Below the pieces are notes generated by a model that searched no databases, was not told the DNA's origin, and saw only the letters and a program-made list of their open reading frames with translations. From positions 372,001-436,000 of the forward strand of contig JAJDDF010000006.1 in the NCBI GenBank assembly GCA_029260455.1: a DNA stretch of 64,000 nt, in the 5' to 3' direction. The DNA is from Phycisphaerales bacterium. Its GTDB lineage: Bacteria; Planctomycetota; Phycisphaerae; Phycisphaerales; UBA1924. Shown piece by piece: positions 25,528 to 34,360 of the stretch; within the stretch, counting starts at the first letter, position 1, and each line of letters starts with the position of its first letter. Position numbers and translations under genes: made by a program.

Positions 25528-26189
25528 TGGCTGGTGTCACGACGAAACTTTGCGATATGCAGAGCCCAGAATGCTGCTGCACAAGCGTACCCGAGGATGG
25601 CGGCGGCGTAGACATCACTCACAAAATGGGCGTGGGCGAGTACGCGCTGCATGCCGCACCCGAGGCCCATGCCAATCCACAGGGGCCATGCCCCGGGATG
25701 CAGGCGGCACAGCATAAACACAGCGCCAAACGCAACGGCGCTGTGGCTTGATGGCATCGAAAGATTGGATGTGCTAAAGGTGTCTACAGCAAAGGGGCGA
25801 AAACTCCAGAGGCTGTCGCCAATGCCCGGACGTTCGCGACGAATGATCAGTTTGAAGAGTTCTGCGAGTGCACCCGACATGCCGCTTGAAAGAGCGAGCA
25901 ACACACCCCGTGAGAAACGATCACGCAATGGCGGGCGCAACGGCACGCGCCCATCATGGACAATGAACACCACGCTCACGACAAGCCAGAGCGGCAAGTA
26001 ACCAAGCACGCGCAAGGCGCGCCCCCAGTCTTTGTGCGTCGCAGCGGCCGTGTGCAGCGAATGCGATGCCCACCCATCGAAGGCCGCGGCAATTGCAAAA
26101 CCAAGGAGCGAAGCTGCAAGGATGATCGCAATGCGCTGCGCTGCACCTGAGCGGCGATGTTCAATCGAGTTGGAAGCAGTCGTACTCAT
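25524..26189 (-). CDS. PAP2-family membrane phosphatase
   Basis: Removes phosphate from lipid phosphates or pyrophosphates, acting at the periplasmic face. All three PAP2 motifs can be read: KLIIRRERP (KX6RP), MPSSHSAVAFG (PSGH, here PSSH) and QRVLAHAHFVSDVY (normally SRX5HXXXD; the Arg, His and Asp are kept). About six hydrophobic segments in 221 residues. Its start overlaps the glycosyltransferase stop and its stop overlaps the LptG-like start, both by 4 bases. Within this operon it could act on lipid A phosphate, on undecaprenyl pyrophosphate, or on the lipid carrier used by the neighbouring glycosyltransferase; this is inference. Confidence 0.9.
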   Translation of the reverse strand: MSTTASNSIEHRRSGAAQRIAIILAASLLGFAIAAAFDGWASHSLHTAAATHKDWGRALRVLGYLPLWLVVSVVFIVHDGRVPLRPPLRDRFSRGVLLALSSGMSGALAELFKLIIRRERPGIGDSLWSFRPFAVDTFSTSNLSMPSSHSAVAFGAVFMLCRLHPGAWPLWIGMGLGCGMQRVLAHAHFVSDVYAAAILGYACAAAFWALHIAKFRRDTSQ

Positions 26190-27862
26190 GGCGAGATCGG
26201 TTCGGGGGGCTGATCGCGCAGGCCAACAAAGCGCGCGATGGCAATGCGATGGTTTTCGTCCACCATACGAAGGTCTGCAAGATCAAGGCGTGAGCGCTGC
26301 CATTTGCGCATTGATCCGCCCACGAGGATGACATTTTGGCCGATGAACGCGGGGTCATCCAGACGCGTGTCGGCAAAATGATCGTACCCTGAGGCTCGAT
26401 CGCCCACGAACGCGGAAGCGCAACTGACCGAGGGGTGATGCGTCAGGTAATAGGCCAGACGGGCAGCAGTGCCATAGGTCTTTGCAATGATCCGTGGCGG
26501 CGGACTTGTTGGTGGTGTATCGCGCATTGCGATGGTGACTGCACTGGCAAGATCGCCCCCGCCCGAGACGCGACTGAGGGGGATGTACTTTCCAATGCCT
26601 GGCAACTGCGCGATCCAAGGCGCGGTGCCAAGAATGATCAATCCTGCAACACCAAAACCGATTGATGCGTGCCAGGCCATCTGCCATAGGGATTCCGGGC
26701 GCGCTACAAGAAACCCCGCGCGCGGGCGGGGGGCTGGCAATGCGCGCCAGGCAATTACTCGCTCACGCCACAGGTCTAGGTGTGGGATCGCCGCTTGTGA
26801 TGCAAGGACCGCGAGTGTGACGACGCCCGCCATGGGCCAGTTTGCTTCGATATCTGTAAAAAAGCTGATTACGAGGTAGAAAATAAATACCGGCCACCCG
26901 CACAGCAACAGGAAAAGATGTTGCGGCCATTGCACAACGTCGGCGCGCCGTTTTCGAATCGTACTCATGCTTGCGATGACCATAAGAACAAACAACGGCC
27001 CGACCACACCGAGCTGGCCCGCGAGGTATTCGATCGTCCACCACGGAATCTGTTTGCCGCCCGATGTATTGGTTGCGATCGGTACATCGCCGCCCGCCAT
27101 GCCGAGGTGCCCCATGAGGTGGTGAACGGTTGGCCAGTCATGTTGAGCATTCCAGATGAAGACTGGCAGGGTGCAGATCGCAAAAACAAAGGTTGTAATG
27201 GCAACTGCAAAGGCCGTCCGCGGCAGGCTGCGCAGATCACCCCGGCGAAACAGCACAAAGCAAAGCAATCCTGCAGGGAGAATGAGCGCGGTGTATTTGT
27301 ACAAAAAGGATGCGCCAAGCGCAAGCCCGAGCGCGCTTGCCTGCAGCGCGAGAGAACCCGGCGAAGACGATTCTCCGGTCAATGTACTCCACAGCCGCCA
27401 TGCGAGTGCGCAGGCGAGCCCCCAGCTTGCAACATAAGGAGCATCGATGGTCATGAACACCGATGCGCCATGCAGCGCGGGAATAGCACACAGCGCAAGC
27501 ACTGTAAACCATGCTGATTTTCCACGGGCGTTCGGGAAACACATCATCGCAAGCCACGCGCCGCAGATGAGTGTGATTGTTCCTGAGAGAACCGCAGGCA
27601 GGCGGATCGCCCATTGTGACTCGCCGAAGATCGCTGTCGAAATTGCGATGGTCCACGCCACGCCCGGGCCCTTGCTGTAATACGAGAGGTCCAGCCTGCG
27701 CGACCAGTCCCAGTATTGCGCCTCGTCGCTTGCGAGTTCAAAGGGCGACAACAAAACAATGGCAAGGCGCACGAGCGTGGCTGCAATAATCAAAGAAATC
27801 GCCCTGCGCGCAAGGGTGCGATCACGTGATGAACGGCACGAAAGTGATGGCGCGTCGTGCAT
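26186..27862 (-). CDS. GT-C family glycosyltransferase (ArnT/PMT-like)
   Basis: A 558-residue polyprenyl-phosphate-dependent glycosyltransferase of the GT39/GT83 type. The first periplasmic loop has the acidic pair and aromatic motif ASDEAQYWDWSRRLDLSYYSKGPG, like ArnT, followed by about ten more membrane segments and a C-terminal periplasmic domain (PRIIAKTYGTAARLAYYLTHHP, SGYDHFADTRLDD). ArnT enzymes add aminoarabinose to lipid A, but the sugar cannot be read here. The ATG at 27862 follows the LptF-like stop by 2 bases (TGACCATG); a longer frame upstream overlaps that gene and includes an unlikely His run. The operon position between LPS permeases supports an LPS-modifying role. Confidence 0.88.
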   Translation of the reverse strand: MHDAPSLSCRSSRDRTLARRAISLIIAATLVRLAIVLLSPFELASDEAQYWDWSRRLDLSYYSKGPGVAWTIAISTAIFGESQWAIRLPAVLSGTITLICGAWLAMMCFPNARGKSAWFTVLALCAIPALHGASVFMTIDAPYVASWGLACALAWRLWSTLTGESSSPGSLALQASALGLALGASFLYKYTALILPAGLLCFVLFRRGDLRSLPRTAFAVAITTFVFAICTLPVFIWNAQHDWPTVHHLMGHLGMAGGDVPIATNTSGGKQIPWWTIEYLAGQLGVVGPLFVLMVIASMSTIRKRRADVVQWPQHLFLLLCGWPVFIFYLVISFFTDIEANWPMAGVVTLAVLASQAAIPHLDLWRERVIAWRALPAPRPRAGFLVARPESLWQMAWHASIGFGVAGLIILGTAPWIAQLPGIGKYIPLSRVSGGGDLASAVTIAMRDTPPTSPPPRIIAKTYGTAARLAYYLTHHPSVSCASAFVGDRASGYDHFADTRLDDPAFIGQNVILVGGSMRKWQRSRLDLADLRMVDENHRIAIARFVGLRDQPPEPISP

Positions 27863-27864
27863 GG

Positions 27865-29613
27865 TCAGTGACGCGCCAGCGCTTTGTATTGCATGAAGGT
27901 GAATATGCTCAGGCCAACCACGCCGCCCCAGAGCACGGGCAAGCCAGCCCAGCCGGCCTTGTGTACAAGCCCTTGCCCACTTGAGATGGTGATGATGGTG
28001 AGAAGCGCCGGCAGGAAGCTCCACAGATACACCTGCAGGGGCATGGAATCGCGCAGGCGCAGCGCCATCACCGCACCCGTGATCACCATGAGCAGTGTTG
28101 CAAAGACAAACGCAGCCCGTTCATGAACTTTTGAAATGATTTCAAAACGCAGGTCGTCAACTTCCTCTTCAAGACGCCTGGCGCTGCGTTTCAAGGTGTC
28201 TGCGGCGACGGGCGCATGCTGAGCAAGTGCGAGCGCCTCAATCGCGAGTTGATCAATAGGTTGTTCACCAGAGCGAACAAGCAGGTCCGCGTCAGGTAGC
28301 CGCAGCGCTGCGTAGGCAAGTTCGGGCAGTTCTGCAGAAGCCCCGGGCACGCGTCGGTCCTGCGTGACCACGCCGAACAATCGAAGCGTGAGCGCGGGAG
28401 TCGTTATTGCCGGGCGCGATGTGGCGCCGAGCATGTCTCCAATTGGGGATGTGTCTACTTCCTCGTGACGCCGCGCCAGCGACAGGGTGCCACTGCGGGC
28501 GGTATGCCGACGTGTCATGGCAGAGGCGTCGGCAAACTCAACGTGAATCGTCGATTCGCTTGCGATGGGCTCGATGACCCAGTCACCCGAATCCACCGGC
28601 TGCACACCCCGGGCGGTGACATGCACTGTCTGCGGCCCATCATCGTCATCTCGCGCAAAGACAATGGCGCCATCTTCGCGGAGGCGCTCAGCAACTCTCT
28701 GCATCAACTGCGCTTCGTCGATATCGAAAGCCAGGCGTCTTGCCGCCTGATCGATTGAATCAACCCGACGGGGGGCGCGATAGGCATCGCGCAATTCGAA
28801 AAGCGTGAAGAATTTTGGATCATCACGAAAGGTCTGCGGAATGACGAGGCGCGCCGTATGAAATTGCTTGGCCTGAATGCGCGTGGTTTGCTTGCCAGTA
28901 CCGCCCGGTACGACGCCGGTCGGGTTCTCAAAGTCCAGTTGCACCTGCGTGCCATTGCCTTCCGGGTCTGCAAAGAACCAGATGTCAACCCGGTCGGCCG
29001 CGAGATAAAAACGATTATGCCCGTCGCCATCCTGTCCAGATGCCAACACGCGCATCATCGCCACGTGGTCAATGGCATCGTCATCGGCGTCGGTTGGCAG
29101 GTGATACACCTCGTCTGCGGTCATATTCCATCGGTTATCGCGCTTGCCCATTTCAATGGCTTGCCCATGCTTGATCGGCGCAACGATCAATCGCCCGATG
29201 TCGCGCGTGATCAATCGCTCAGCGGCGCGCAGGAAGTGGGGGATCGCCGCGTTGGTGAGCAGCGCGATCGTGACCGCAAGCACTACGCCGCAGGCTGCTG
29301 CCGGAAGAAGCAAGGTTCGATGACTCACCCCCCCGGCGCCCGCGGCAGCGGCTTCATTTTCTGCTGCAAAGCGGTGATAGGTGAGCGTCGCCGCGAGCCC
29401 TGCTGCAAAGGGCAGTGCAAATTGCATCATGGGGACGATCATGAGCCCCATGAGGCGCAGGGCGTCGAGCAAACCAATCTCTCCATCGGCCAATGGCTTG
29501 ATTGTTGCAGCGAAACTGATAATGACGACAAGCCCGCCTGTGGCGAGCAACAGCATTCGGACAAGCTCAAAGCCGAGGTGACGCCACAAGATGATCGGGG
29601 ACCGATTGGGCAT
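27865..29613 (-). CDS. LptF/LptG-family permease with enlarged periplasmic domain
   Basis: First gene of the envelope operon. Three N-terminal membrane segments (residues 15-125, FELVRMLLLATGGLVVIIS and following) and three C-terminal ones (RAAFVFATLLMVITGAVMA, LWSFLPALLTIITISSGQG, VLWGGVVGLSIFTFM) bracket a periplasmic region of about 370 residues. This is far larger than the roughly 150 of LptF/LptG. Inside it are a DDDDGPQTVH acidic patch and a coiled helix before the last TM group (LKRSARRLEEEVDDLRFEI). The family assignment rests on the 3+3 layout, the operon partner and the KVHERAAFVFA entry into the fourth segment, which is typical. The start codon has no clear ribosome site. Confidence 0.8.
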   Translation of the reverse strand: MPNRSPIILWRHLGFELVRMLLLATGGLVVIISFAATIKPLADGEIGLLDALRLMGLMIVPMMQFALPFAAGLAATLTYHRFAAENEAAAAGAGGVSHRTLLLPAAACGVVLAVTIALLTNAAIPHFLRAAERLITRDIGRLIVAPIKHGQAIEMGKRDNRWNMTADEVYHLPTDADDDAIDHVAMMRVLASGQDGDGHNRFYLAADRVDIWFFADPEGNGTQVQLDFENPTGVVPGGTGKQTTRIQAKQFHTARLVIPQTFRDDPKFFTLFELRDAYRAPRRVDSIDQAARRLAFDIDEAQLMQRVAERLREDGAIVFARDDDDGPQTVHVTARGVQPVDSGDWVIEPIASESTIHVEFADASAMTRRHTARSGTLSLARRHEEVDTSPIGDMLGATSRPAITTPALTLRLFGVVTQDRRVPGASAELPELAYAALRLPDADLLVRSGEQPIDQLAIEALALAQHAPVAADTLKRSARRLEEEVDDLRFEIISKVHERAAFVFATLLMVITGAVMALRLRDSMPLQVYLWSFLPALLTIITISSGQGLVHKAGWAGLPVLWGGVVGLSIFTFMQYKALARH

Positions 29614-29810
29614 TGATTGCCAATGGTCTGCGGGCTGGGGAACTCAGGCAAGCGGCGCCGTCTGGAATACCTTGCCTGTGCAGCTTCTCGGCCCTCTGGC
29701 ATGGCAGGCTCGGGGAAACATGCTGGATGGGCCCCCTCGGGAGGTGTTCCCTGTGAGGGCCCGGGGGATGGTCGATTGCCCTCTCTTCTGGTGTTTCCGA
29801 TAGTCGAACT

Positions 29811-30275
29811 ATGGGATTGTCATGCCAACATCGAGCTTCTGCGCCCGCCGCGCGGGTATCGCGCGGGTTTACACTCGCAGAAGCCCTCATGGCGTCCAGC
29901 GTGCTTTTGGTGATAGTGCTCGCGGTGGCGGCGTCGGTGTCTTCAGCACAGAAGGTGGCATGGGAAAGCCGCAAACGCATGCTCGCCACATTCGCAGCTG
30001 ATGGCATGCTCGCGGAATTGATGACCCTCGACTACTTCGATATTCGCGATCACGATGGCGATGAAGAGGACATCGGCGAAATGGAAACGATCGATGGCGA
30101 GGATTACCCCGACACATTCTGGGCCCTTGGGCGCGATATCACCGTCACCGACACCACCGTCACCGATGTCGACACCGGCATCATCGTCGCGGGCATTGAT
30201 GTGCGCGTCGCGGTGTTTGACCAAACGAAGGACCTGTCGATCCTGACTGCCTTTGTCGCGGAGCCTGCGCCATGA
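29811..30275 (+). CDS. type II secretion/type IV-type pseudopilin
   Basis: The first of four pseudopilin-like genes. The prepilin peptidase site is RGFTLAEALMASSVLLVIVL: cleavage after Gly, methylated Phe+1 and the conserved Glu+5. The leader is 19 residues long, which is on the long side. A short globular domain follows, very acidic around HDGDEEDIGEMETIDGEDY and with Thr/Val repeats (TVTDTTVTDVDTG). The final ATGA overlaps the next start, so translation is coupled. The upstream 200 bases have no clear promoter. The start ATG lacks a ribosome site. Confidence 0.85.
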   Translation: MGLSCQHRASAPAARVSRGFTLAEALMASSVLLVIVLAVAASVSSAQKVAWESRKRMLATFAADGMLAELMTLDYFDIRDHDGDEEDIGEMETIDGEDYPDTFWALGRDITVTDTTVTDVDTGIIVAGIDVRVAVFDQTKDLSILTAFVAEPAP

Positions 30276-30907
30276 AAAAGCTTGCCTCCGATACACCTCG
30301 CGCCCGGCGCGGCATGACAGTCGTGGAACTGCTTATTGCAATGACCATCACCGTCATGATTGGCCTTGCGATGGCGACCGTGCTCACAAGCGTGTCGCGC
30401 GGCTTGAGTTCGACCAACAGCGAGCGTTCCGCCCTGCAGCGCGCCAATGTGCTGTCTCACCGCCTTACCTCATATACGCAATCGGCGCTGGCCATCATCG
30501 AAGCAGATGATCGCGGCCTTGCCATGTGGTTACACGATGAATCAGGTGAGGGGCGGGTCAATCTGCTTGAACTGCGCGTCTTCTGGGTTGATGAGGTTGG
30601 GCAAACGATCTCGATTGAGCGCATCGTCTTTCCTGTTGCATGGACACTAGAGGAAATTGACACTGCGAACACACTTGTGACATCAATTGAAGATCCCTTT
30701 GTGGTCATCGCACAACAGCGCGCCCTTGGGTACACGGAGACCTCGCTACTTATTGACGGCATGGCGGCGGTGAACTTCATCCCCGCAGAATCCACCGCGG
30801 CAGAATCATCGCGCTTTGCCATGATCGTTGATTTGCCCATCGAGACGAACCATATCGAAGAGATTTTGCTTTCCGTAGCACTACCGATGCATCAGGAGCC
30901 ACAGTGA
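30272..30907 (+). CDS. minor pseudopilin (PulJ/GspJ-like)
   Basis: 211 residues with a prepilin signal: RRGMTVVELLIAMTITVMIGLAMA (cleavage after Gly, Met+1, Glu+5), then the usual long amphipathic helix (SSTNSERSALQRANVLSHRL) and a globular domain with ELRVFWVDEVGQTISIERI. The length and the beta-rich C-terminal domain fit GspJ/PulJ-type minor pseudopilins. It overlaps the previous gene by 4 bases (ATGA) and is followed by the PilX-like gene. Function is inferred: a pilus-tip or secretion pseudopilus subunit. No assembly ATPase or inner-membrane platform gene is nearby. Confidence 0.88.
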   Translation: MKKLASDTPRARRGMTVVELLIAMTITVMIGLAMATVLTSVSRGLSSTNSERSALQRANVLSHRLTSYTQSALAIIEADDRGLAMWLHDESGEGRVNLLELRVFWVDEVGQTISIERIVFPVAWTLEEIDTANTLVTSIEDPFVVIAQQRALGYTETSLLIDGMAAVNFIPAESTAAESSRFAMIVDLPIETNHIEEILLSVALPMHQEPQ

Positions 30908-30921
30908 GAAGGAGTTTCAAC

Positions 30922-32712
30922 ATGACCAATGCAATGAGAACCAGGCGAGTTGTACAGCAGGGCGCTCTTGGAGCGGCATCGGTGCGCACTCGCGCTGGCA
31001 TAGGACCTGACTCCTGCACTGCGCCATCTCGTCGCGGTCTCGCGATGATGCTCGTGCTTATCACACTCTCGGTGACGACCGTTGTCACGGCGGCGACTCT
31101 CTCGGCCCGCAGCATGTCGCCATATGTCGCAGAAAATGCGCTGGACTCTGCCGATGCGCGCTGGGCGGCAGAATCGGGCGCCAACTTTGCTGTTGCCATG
31201 TTGCAGACGCGCCTCGATTGGGAAGCGCTGGCGGGCACATTGACGACCGACCTGCCCATCGCAGGCGGTACGTCAACGGTCACGATCACCAACATGGCTG
31301 GTCAGCCGCCCACCAGCAATGACCGTGACCTGATTGTCACGTCGATCTCGGTGGTGAATGGCATCGAATCGACCACCCAAAAACTGGTGCGCATCTCGCC
31401 GACCGCCGATGTGGAAACCGCACTTGATCCCTTTGTGGGCGAGTTCGCGGTCTACGCCAGGCACGCCGTCAACATCAACGGCGGCGCCGATCTTCGCCCC
31501 TGGGGCGCAAGCCCCGAAGGCGCGACTGGCAAGGTGCAGGTGGCGACCTCCGCCGCGAGCGCATCTGATGTTTCAATCAACGTGGCCGCCATGCCGGGTG
31601 GCACGGTCGTGTTCGATAAATGGGCGTCGTCCTCGGCGCCGGGCATGCTCGACGCCGGACTGGCTCACCAAGTGTTGCCGCTGGGGCTACCCGATACGAC
31701 GTTGCCAGCACCGAGCTGGGTGGGAAGCCTCTCAAACACCAGCATGGCAGACCAGCTCATTGCCGGCGCTGGTGCGACGACTTTGCCCGACGATACGAAG
31801 TACGGCGGCGTCAGGATTTTCGATGACGCCGTGGTCACGCTGACCGATACGGCGAATGGGGGCTACTCCCTCGGGCTGCTCACGATCGACAAGTGGGGCA
31901 CGCTGATTATCGATGGCAACGTCGAACTCTGGTTGCGATCTGGCGGCGGCATGGTGGTGGATCATCTGGGCTGCATTGAGTTCACGCCGGGCTCAACGCT
32001 GACGGTGTGGCTGAGGGACAACAACATCGTGATCAACGGCAAGGGCGGGTGGCTGGCAGGGGCTTCCTCAGGGAACCCCGACAATGATCCAAGCATGTAT
32101 CGCGATCCCCGCGATTTCGTGCTCTGGTCGCACGTTGCCGCAAGCGTCAGCCTTGGCAACGGGGCCAAACTCAACGCCGAGATTCGCGTGCCGGAGGGCA
32201 CAGTGACACTTGGCAATGGGTCTCGTCTGTATGGGCGCGTGCATGCGGGCACGTTCAATATGACAACCAGCAGCCGACTGTTCTATGACCCGACACTGGA
32301 CAACCGGATGGGCTTCACCGACCTGAATGGCCCTTTGTATGACTCCAATGGCGCCCCGCTCGCGGGGCTTGAGAATGCGATTGACACCTACACTGGCACC
32401 GCTGCGGACTTCCCGGCAACCATGGCGCAGGCGGTCGCGGATGCTGGGGGACTGCCGATCATTGTGCCGCCCGTGGGCGTCGGCAGCGCGACGGCGCGCG
32501 ATGGTTCACAGGCCCAGGCGACGCCCGTTCCTACGGGCGCGCTGATGTTTGAACAGGAGTCGATCTACAACGGATCGATCTCATACGAGGATGACGGCAC
32601 GACGACAACGGTGACGCTTGAAAGCTTGGCGCTGCTGGAGGATCAGCAAGGCGAAAATCTGCAAGGCGGAGGCAAGACGGGTGAGACAACAAACACGCAG
32701 ACTGTTCAGTAG
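30922..32712 (+). CDS. large PilX-like pilin-associated protein
   Basis: A 596-residue protein with an N-terminal segment resembling PilX/GspK: RRGLAMMLVLITLSVTTVVTAATLS, followed by a helical start (AENALDSADARWAAESGANFA, the usual E-S-G signature of GspK/PilX). The remainder is Gly/Thr/Asp-rich with many short beta-strand repeats (LTIDKWGTLIIDGNVELWL, KLNAEIRVPEGTVTLGNGSRLYG), like the right-handed beta-helix or polymer-forming domains of surface adhesins. The ATG at 30922 follows AAGGAG by 7 bases; an earlier GTG overlaps the previous gene. Likely a tip adhesin or pseudopilus capping protein; the exact role is not known. Confidence 0.75.
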   Translation: MTNAMRTRRVVQQGALGAASVRTRAGIGPDSCTAPSRRGLAMMLVLITLSVTTVVTAATLSARSMSPYVAENALDSADARWAAESGANFAVAMLQTRLDWEALAGTLTTDLPIAGGTSTVTITNMAGQPPTSNDRDLIVTSISVVNGIESTTQKLVRISPTADVETALDPFVGEFAVYARHAVNINGGADLRPWGASPEGATGKVQVATSAASASDVSINVAAMPGGTVVFDKWASSSAPGMLDAGLAHQVLPLGLPDTTLPAPSWVGSLSNTSMADQLIAGAGATTLPDDTKYGGVRIFDDAVVTLTDTANGGYSLGLLTIDKWGTLIIDGNVELWLRSGGGMVVDHLGCIEFTPGSTLTVWLRDNNIVINGKGGWLAGASSGNPDNDPSMYRDPRDFVLWSHVAASVSLGNGAKLNAEIRVPEGTVTLGNGSRLYGRVHAGTFNMTTSSRLFYDPTLDNRMGFTDLNGPLYDSNGAPLAGLENAIDTYTGTAADFPATMAQAVADAGGLPIIVPPVGVGSATARDGSQAQATPVPTGALMFEQESIYNGSISYEDDGTTTTVTLESLALLEDQQGENLQGGGKTGETTNTQTVQ

Positions 32713-32729
32713 TAAGGAACATTCTTGAA

Positions 32730-33248
32730 ATGGCAACAGCACGGGTGAGACGAACTCGCCAGCAACATCGAGGCTTCACGTTGGTCGATCTGATGGTCGC
32801 GATGGCTGTGCTTGCGATCCTTGCGGTGATGGTGATCCCCTCGAGCAATCCCGGGGAATCGATGAAGTTGATCAGCGCTGCAACCGTGATCGCAACCGAT
32901 ATCGAATTTGCCCAGTCGATCACGCTTGCTGAGCCCAGCGATCACACTGTGCTGGTATTTCACCCTGATGGAGGCGGATATTTTTTGTCCCTGGCCTCGG
33001 CGCCTCTGGTGCCGATTGCTCGCCCCGGGACAGGCGATGACTATGTGGTGCGCTATGGCGAAGGCCATGTGCGGACCTTGAGTGGGGTGCTTATCCAAGA
33101 GGGTGCGCTGCTCGAGCCGATCGAGTTTGACGCCTTCGGATCTCTCTCTGGCTTAGTTGATCGCAGCGTGACCCTTGTAACCATGGACGGCATCATCGAC
33201 GTGACGATCCGCCAGAGCACGGGATCGGTCGCCATCGTGAAACCCTGA
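32730..33248 (+). CDS. GspH/FimT-type pseudopilin
   Basis: 172 residues. The signal HRGFTLVDLMVAMAVLAILAVMVIP has the Gly/Phe cleavage site; Asp replaces the conserved Glu at position +5, which may weaken interaction with other subunits. The C-terminal domain has GspH-type strand order (ITLAEPSDHTVLVFHPDGGG, EPIEFDAFGSLSG, SVTLVTMDGIIDVTI). AAGGAAC lies 8 bases before the ATG. It closes the four-gene pseudopilin set. Confidence 0.88.
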   Translation: MATARVRRTRQQHRGFTLVDLMVAMAVLAILAVMVIPSSNPGESMKLISAATVIATDIEFAQSITLAEPSDHTVLVFHPDGGGYFLSLASAPLVPIARPGTGDDYVVRYGEGHVRTLSGVLIQEGALLEPIEFDAFGSLSGLVDRSVTLVTMDGIIDVTIRQSTGSVAIVKP

Positions 33249-33295
33249 AGAGAGCACGGGGAACTGGCCGTGGGGCATGAGGATAAGATGCCCAT

Positions 33296-33994
33296 ATGGC
33301 CCAGCACCGACATCATTACGAACAAGCGTTTGAGGCCTACTTGCGTGCCCGCCGCGTGCCGTACATTTCTGTTGATGAGGCGCGTCGGGCGCTGTTGCCC
33401 GAGGGGGCGCGACTTCGCCTTGAAGCAGCGCCGGGTCTTGATGCGCACGAAGCTCCGCCGGTGGCAATAAAGAGTTTTGATTTTGTGGTCTATGAGCCGC
33501 ACCGTTCGGTGATTGTGGATGTCAAGGGCCGCAAGATTGCACAAAAGCGTTCGATGACGCCCACCACGCCGGGGCGTCTTGAGTGCTGGGTCACGCAGGA
33601 TGATGTTGATTCGATGCGCCATTGGAAGACTCTTTTTGGATCAGCTTTTGAAGCAGCGTTTGTTTTTCTGTACTGGTGTGAGGCGCAGCCGCCTGATGGC
33701 CTCTTTCAGGAGGTCTTTGCCCATCGGGGCCGGTGGTACGCGGTGCGCTCGATCACCCTTGATGCCTACGCGGCTCACCTGCGGGCCAGAAGTGTGCGCT
33801 GGGGCACAGTGCATCTTTCAACCGCAGATTTTGAACGCCTCAGCCAGCCCTTTGCCCCCATGCCGGTAGGTGTTGAGCGCGGGCACGTTTTTGACACAGA
33901 TGCTGATTCTGAGGCCCCGCAGAAGCCTCCGCATCGTGGCAAAACGCCTTCCTCACCACTTGGAAATGGCATCCGGGAACACTTTCCCGGGTGA
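33296..33994 (+). CDS. PD-(D/E)XK nuclease-like protein
   Basis: 232 residues. The first 110 look like a restriction-endonuclease fold: HHYEQAFEAYLRARRVPYIS, then FDFVVYEPHRSVIVDVKGRK, which has the Asp-(X)n-Asp-X-Lys spacing of the PD-(D/E)XK core. A GRLECWVTQDDVDSMRHW helix region follows. The C-terminal third is polar and probably disordered. I recall similar conserved proteins with VDVKGRK in planctomycetes, without characterised function. Possible roles are DNA repair or restriction of foreign DNA; neither is shown here. It is 47 bases from the pilin set and may simply be a neighbour. The ribosome site is weak. Confidence 0.7.
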   Translation: MAQHRHHYEQAFEAYLRARRVPYISVDEARRALLPEGARLRLEAAPGLDAHEAPPVAIKSFDFVVYEPHRSVIVDVKGRKIAQKRSMTPTTPGRLECWVTQDDVDSMRHWKTLFGSAFEAAFVFLYWCEAQPPDGLFQEVFAHRGRWYAVRSITLDAYAAHLRARSVRWGTVHLSTADFERLSQPFAPMPVGVERGHVFDTDADSEAPQKPPHRGKTPSSPLGNGIREHFPG

Positions 33995-34079
33995 TGTATC
34001 TATCTCCATGAGGTGCCCTGCGCTTTTTCGTGGTCCAGACGACTGGACGGGCCGGGGGCAGGGCGGGTACCGTCGAGTG

Positions 34080-34304
34080 ATGCACAAGCGCTGGTCAACA
34101 ACGATGAAGTATGGCATGGTGGTCGCCGCAGGTGTCGCACTGGCACTTACGGTGCCTGCGATTGCTCAGGATGTGATCAAACCACCCGCAGTGGAAGCGC
34201 CCGGGAAGGGCAGTGCGATATTGAGCTATCTCATCGCAGCACTACTTGGTCTTGTTGCAGTGGGACTGTGTGCGCTGCCAAGTCGGCGTACACATCAGGA
34301 CTAG
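34080..34304 (+). CDS. small secreted/membrane protein, 74 aa
   Basis: Signal-like N-terminus (residues 9-28, GMVVAAGVALALTVPAIAQ), a short Pro-rich region (KPPAVEAPGKG) and one C-terminal membrane segment (ILSYLIAALLGLVAVGLCAL), ending in RRTHQD. So it has an exported segment between two hydrophobic stretches, or a cleaved signal plus a TM anchor. Several in-frame starts are possible (GTG 34077, ATG 34080, ATG 34104). Not recognised. Confidence 0.6.
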   Translation: MHKRWSTTMKYGMVVAAGVALALTVPAIAQDVIKPPAVEAPGKGSAILSYLIAALLGLVAVGLCALPSRRTHQD

Positions 34305-34360
34305 GTTCGGCCCGGGATGGATATATTGCAACGCGCCTTTTGGCGCGGGAAGGCGAACGC

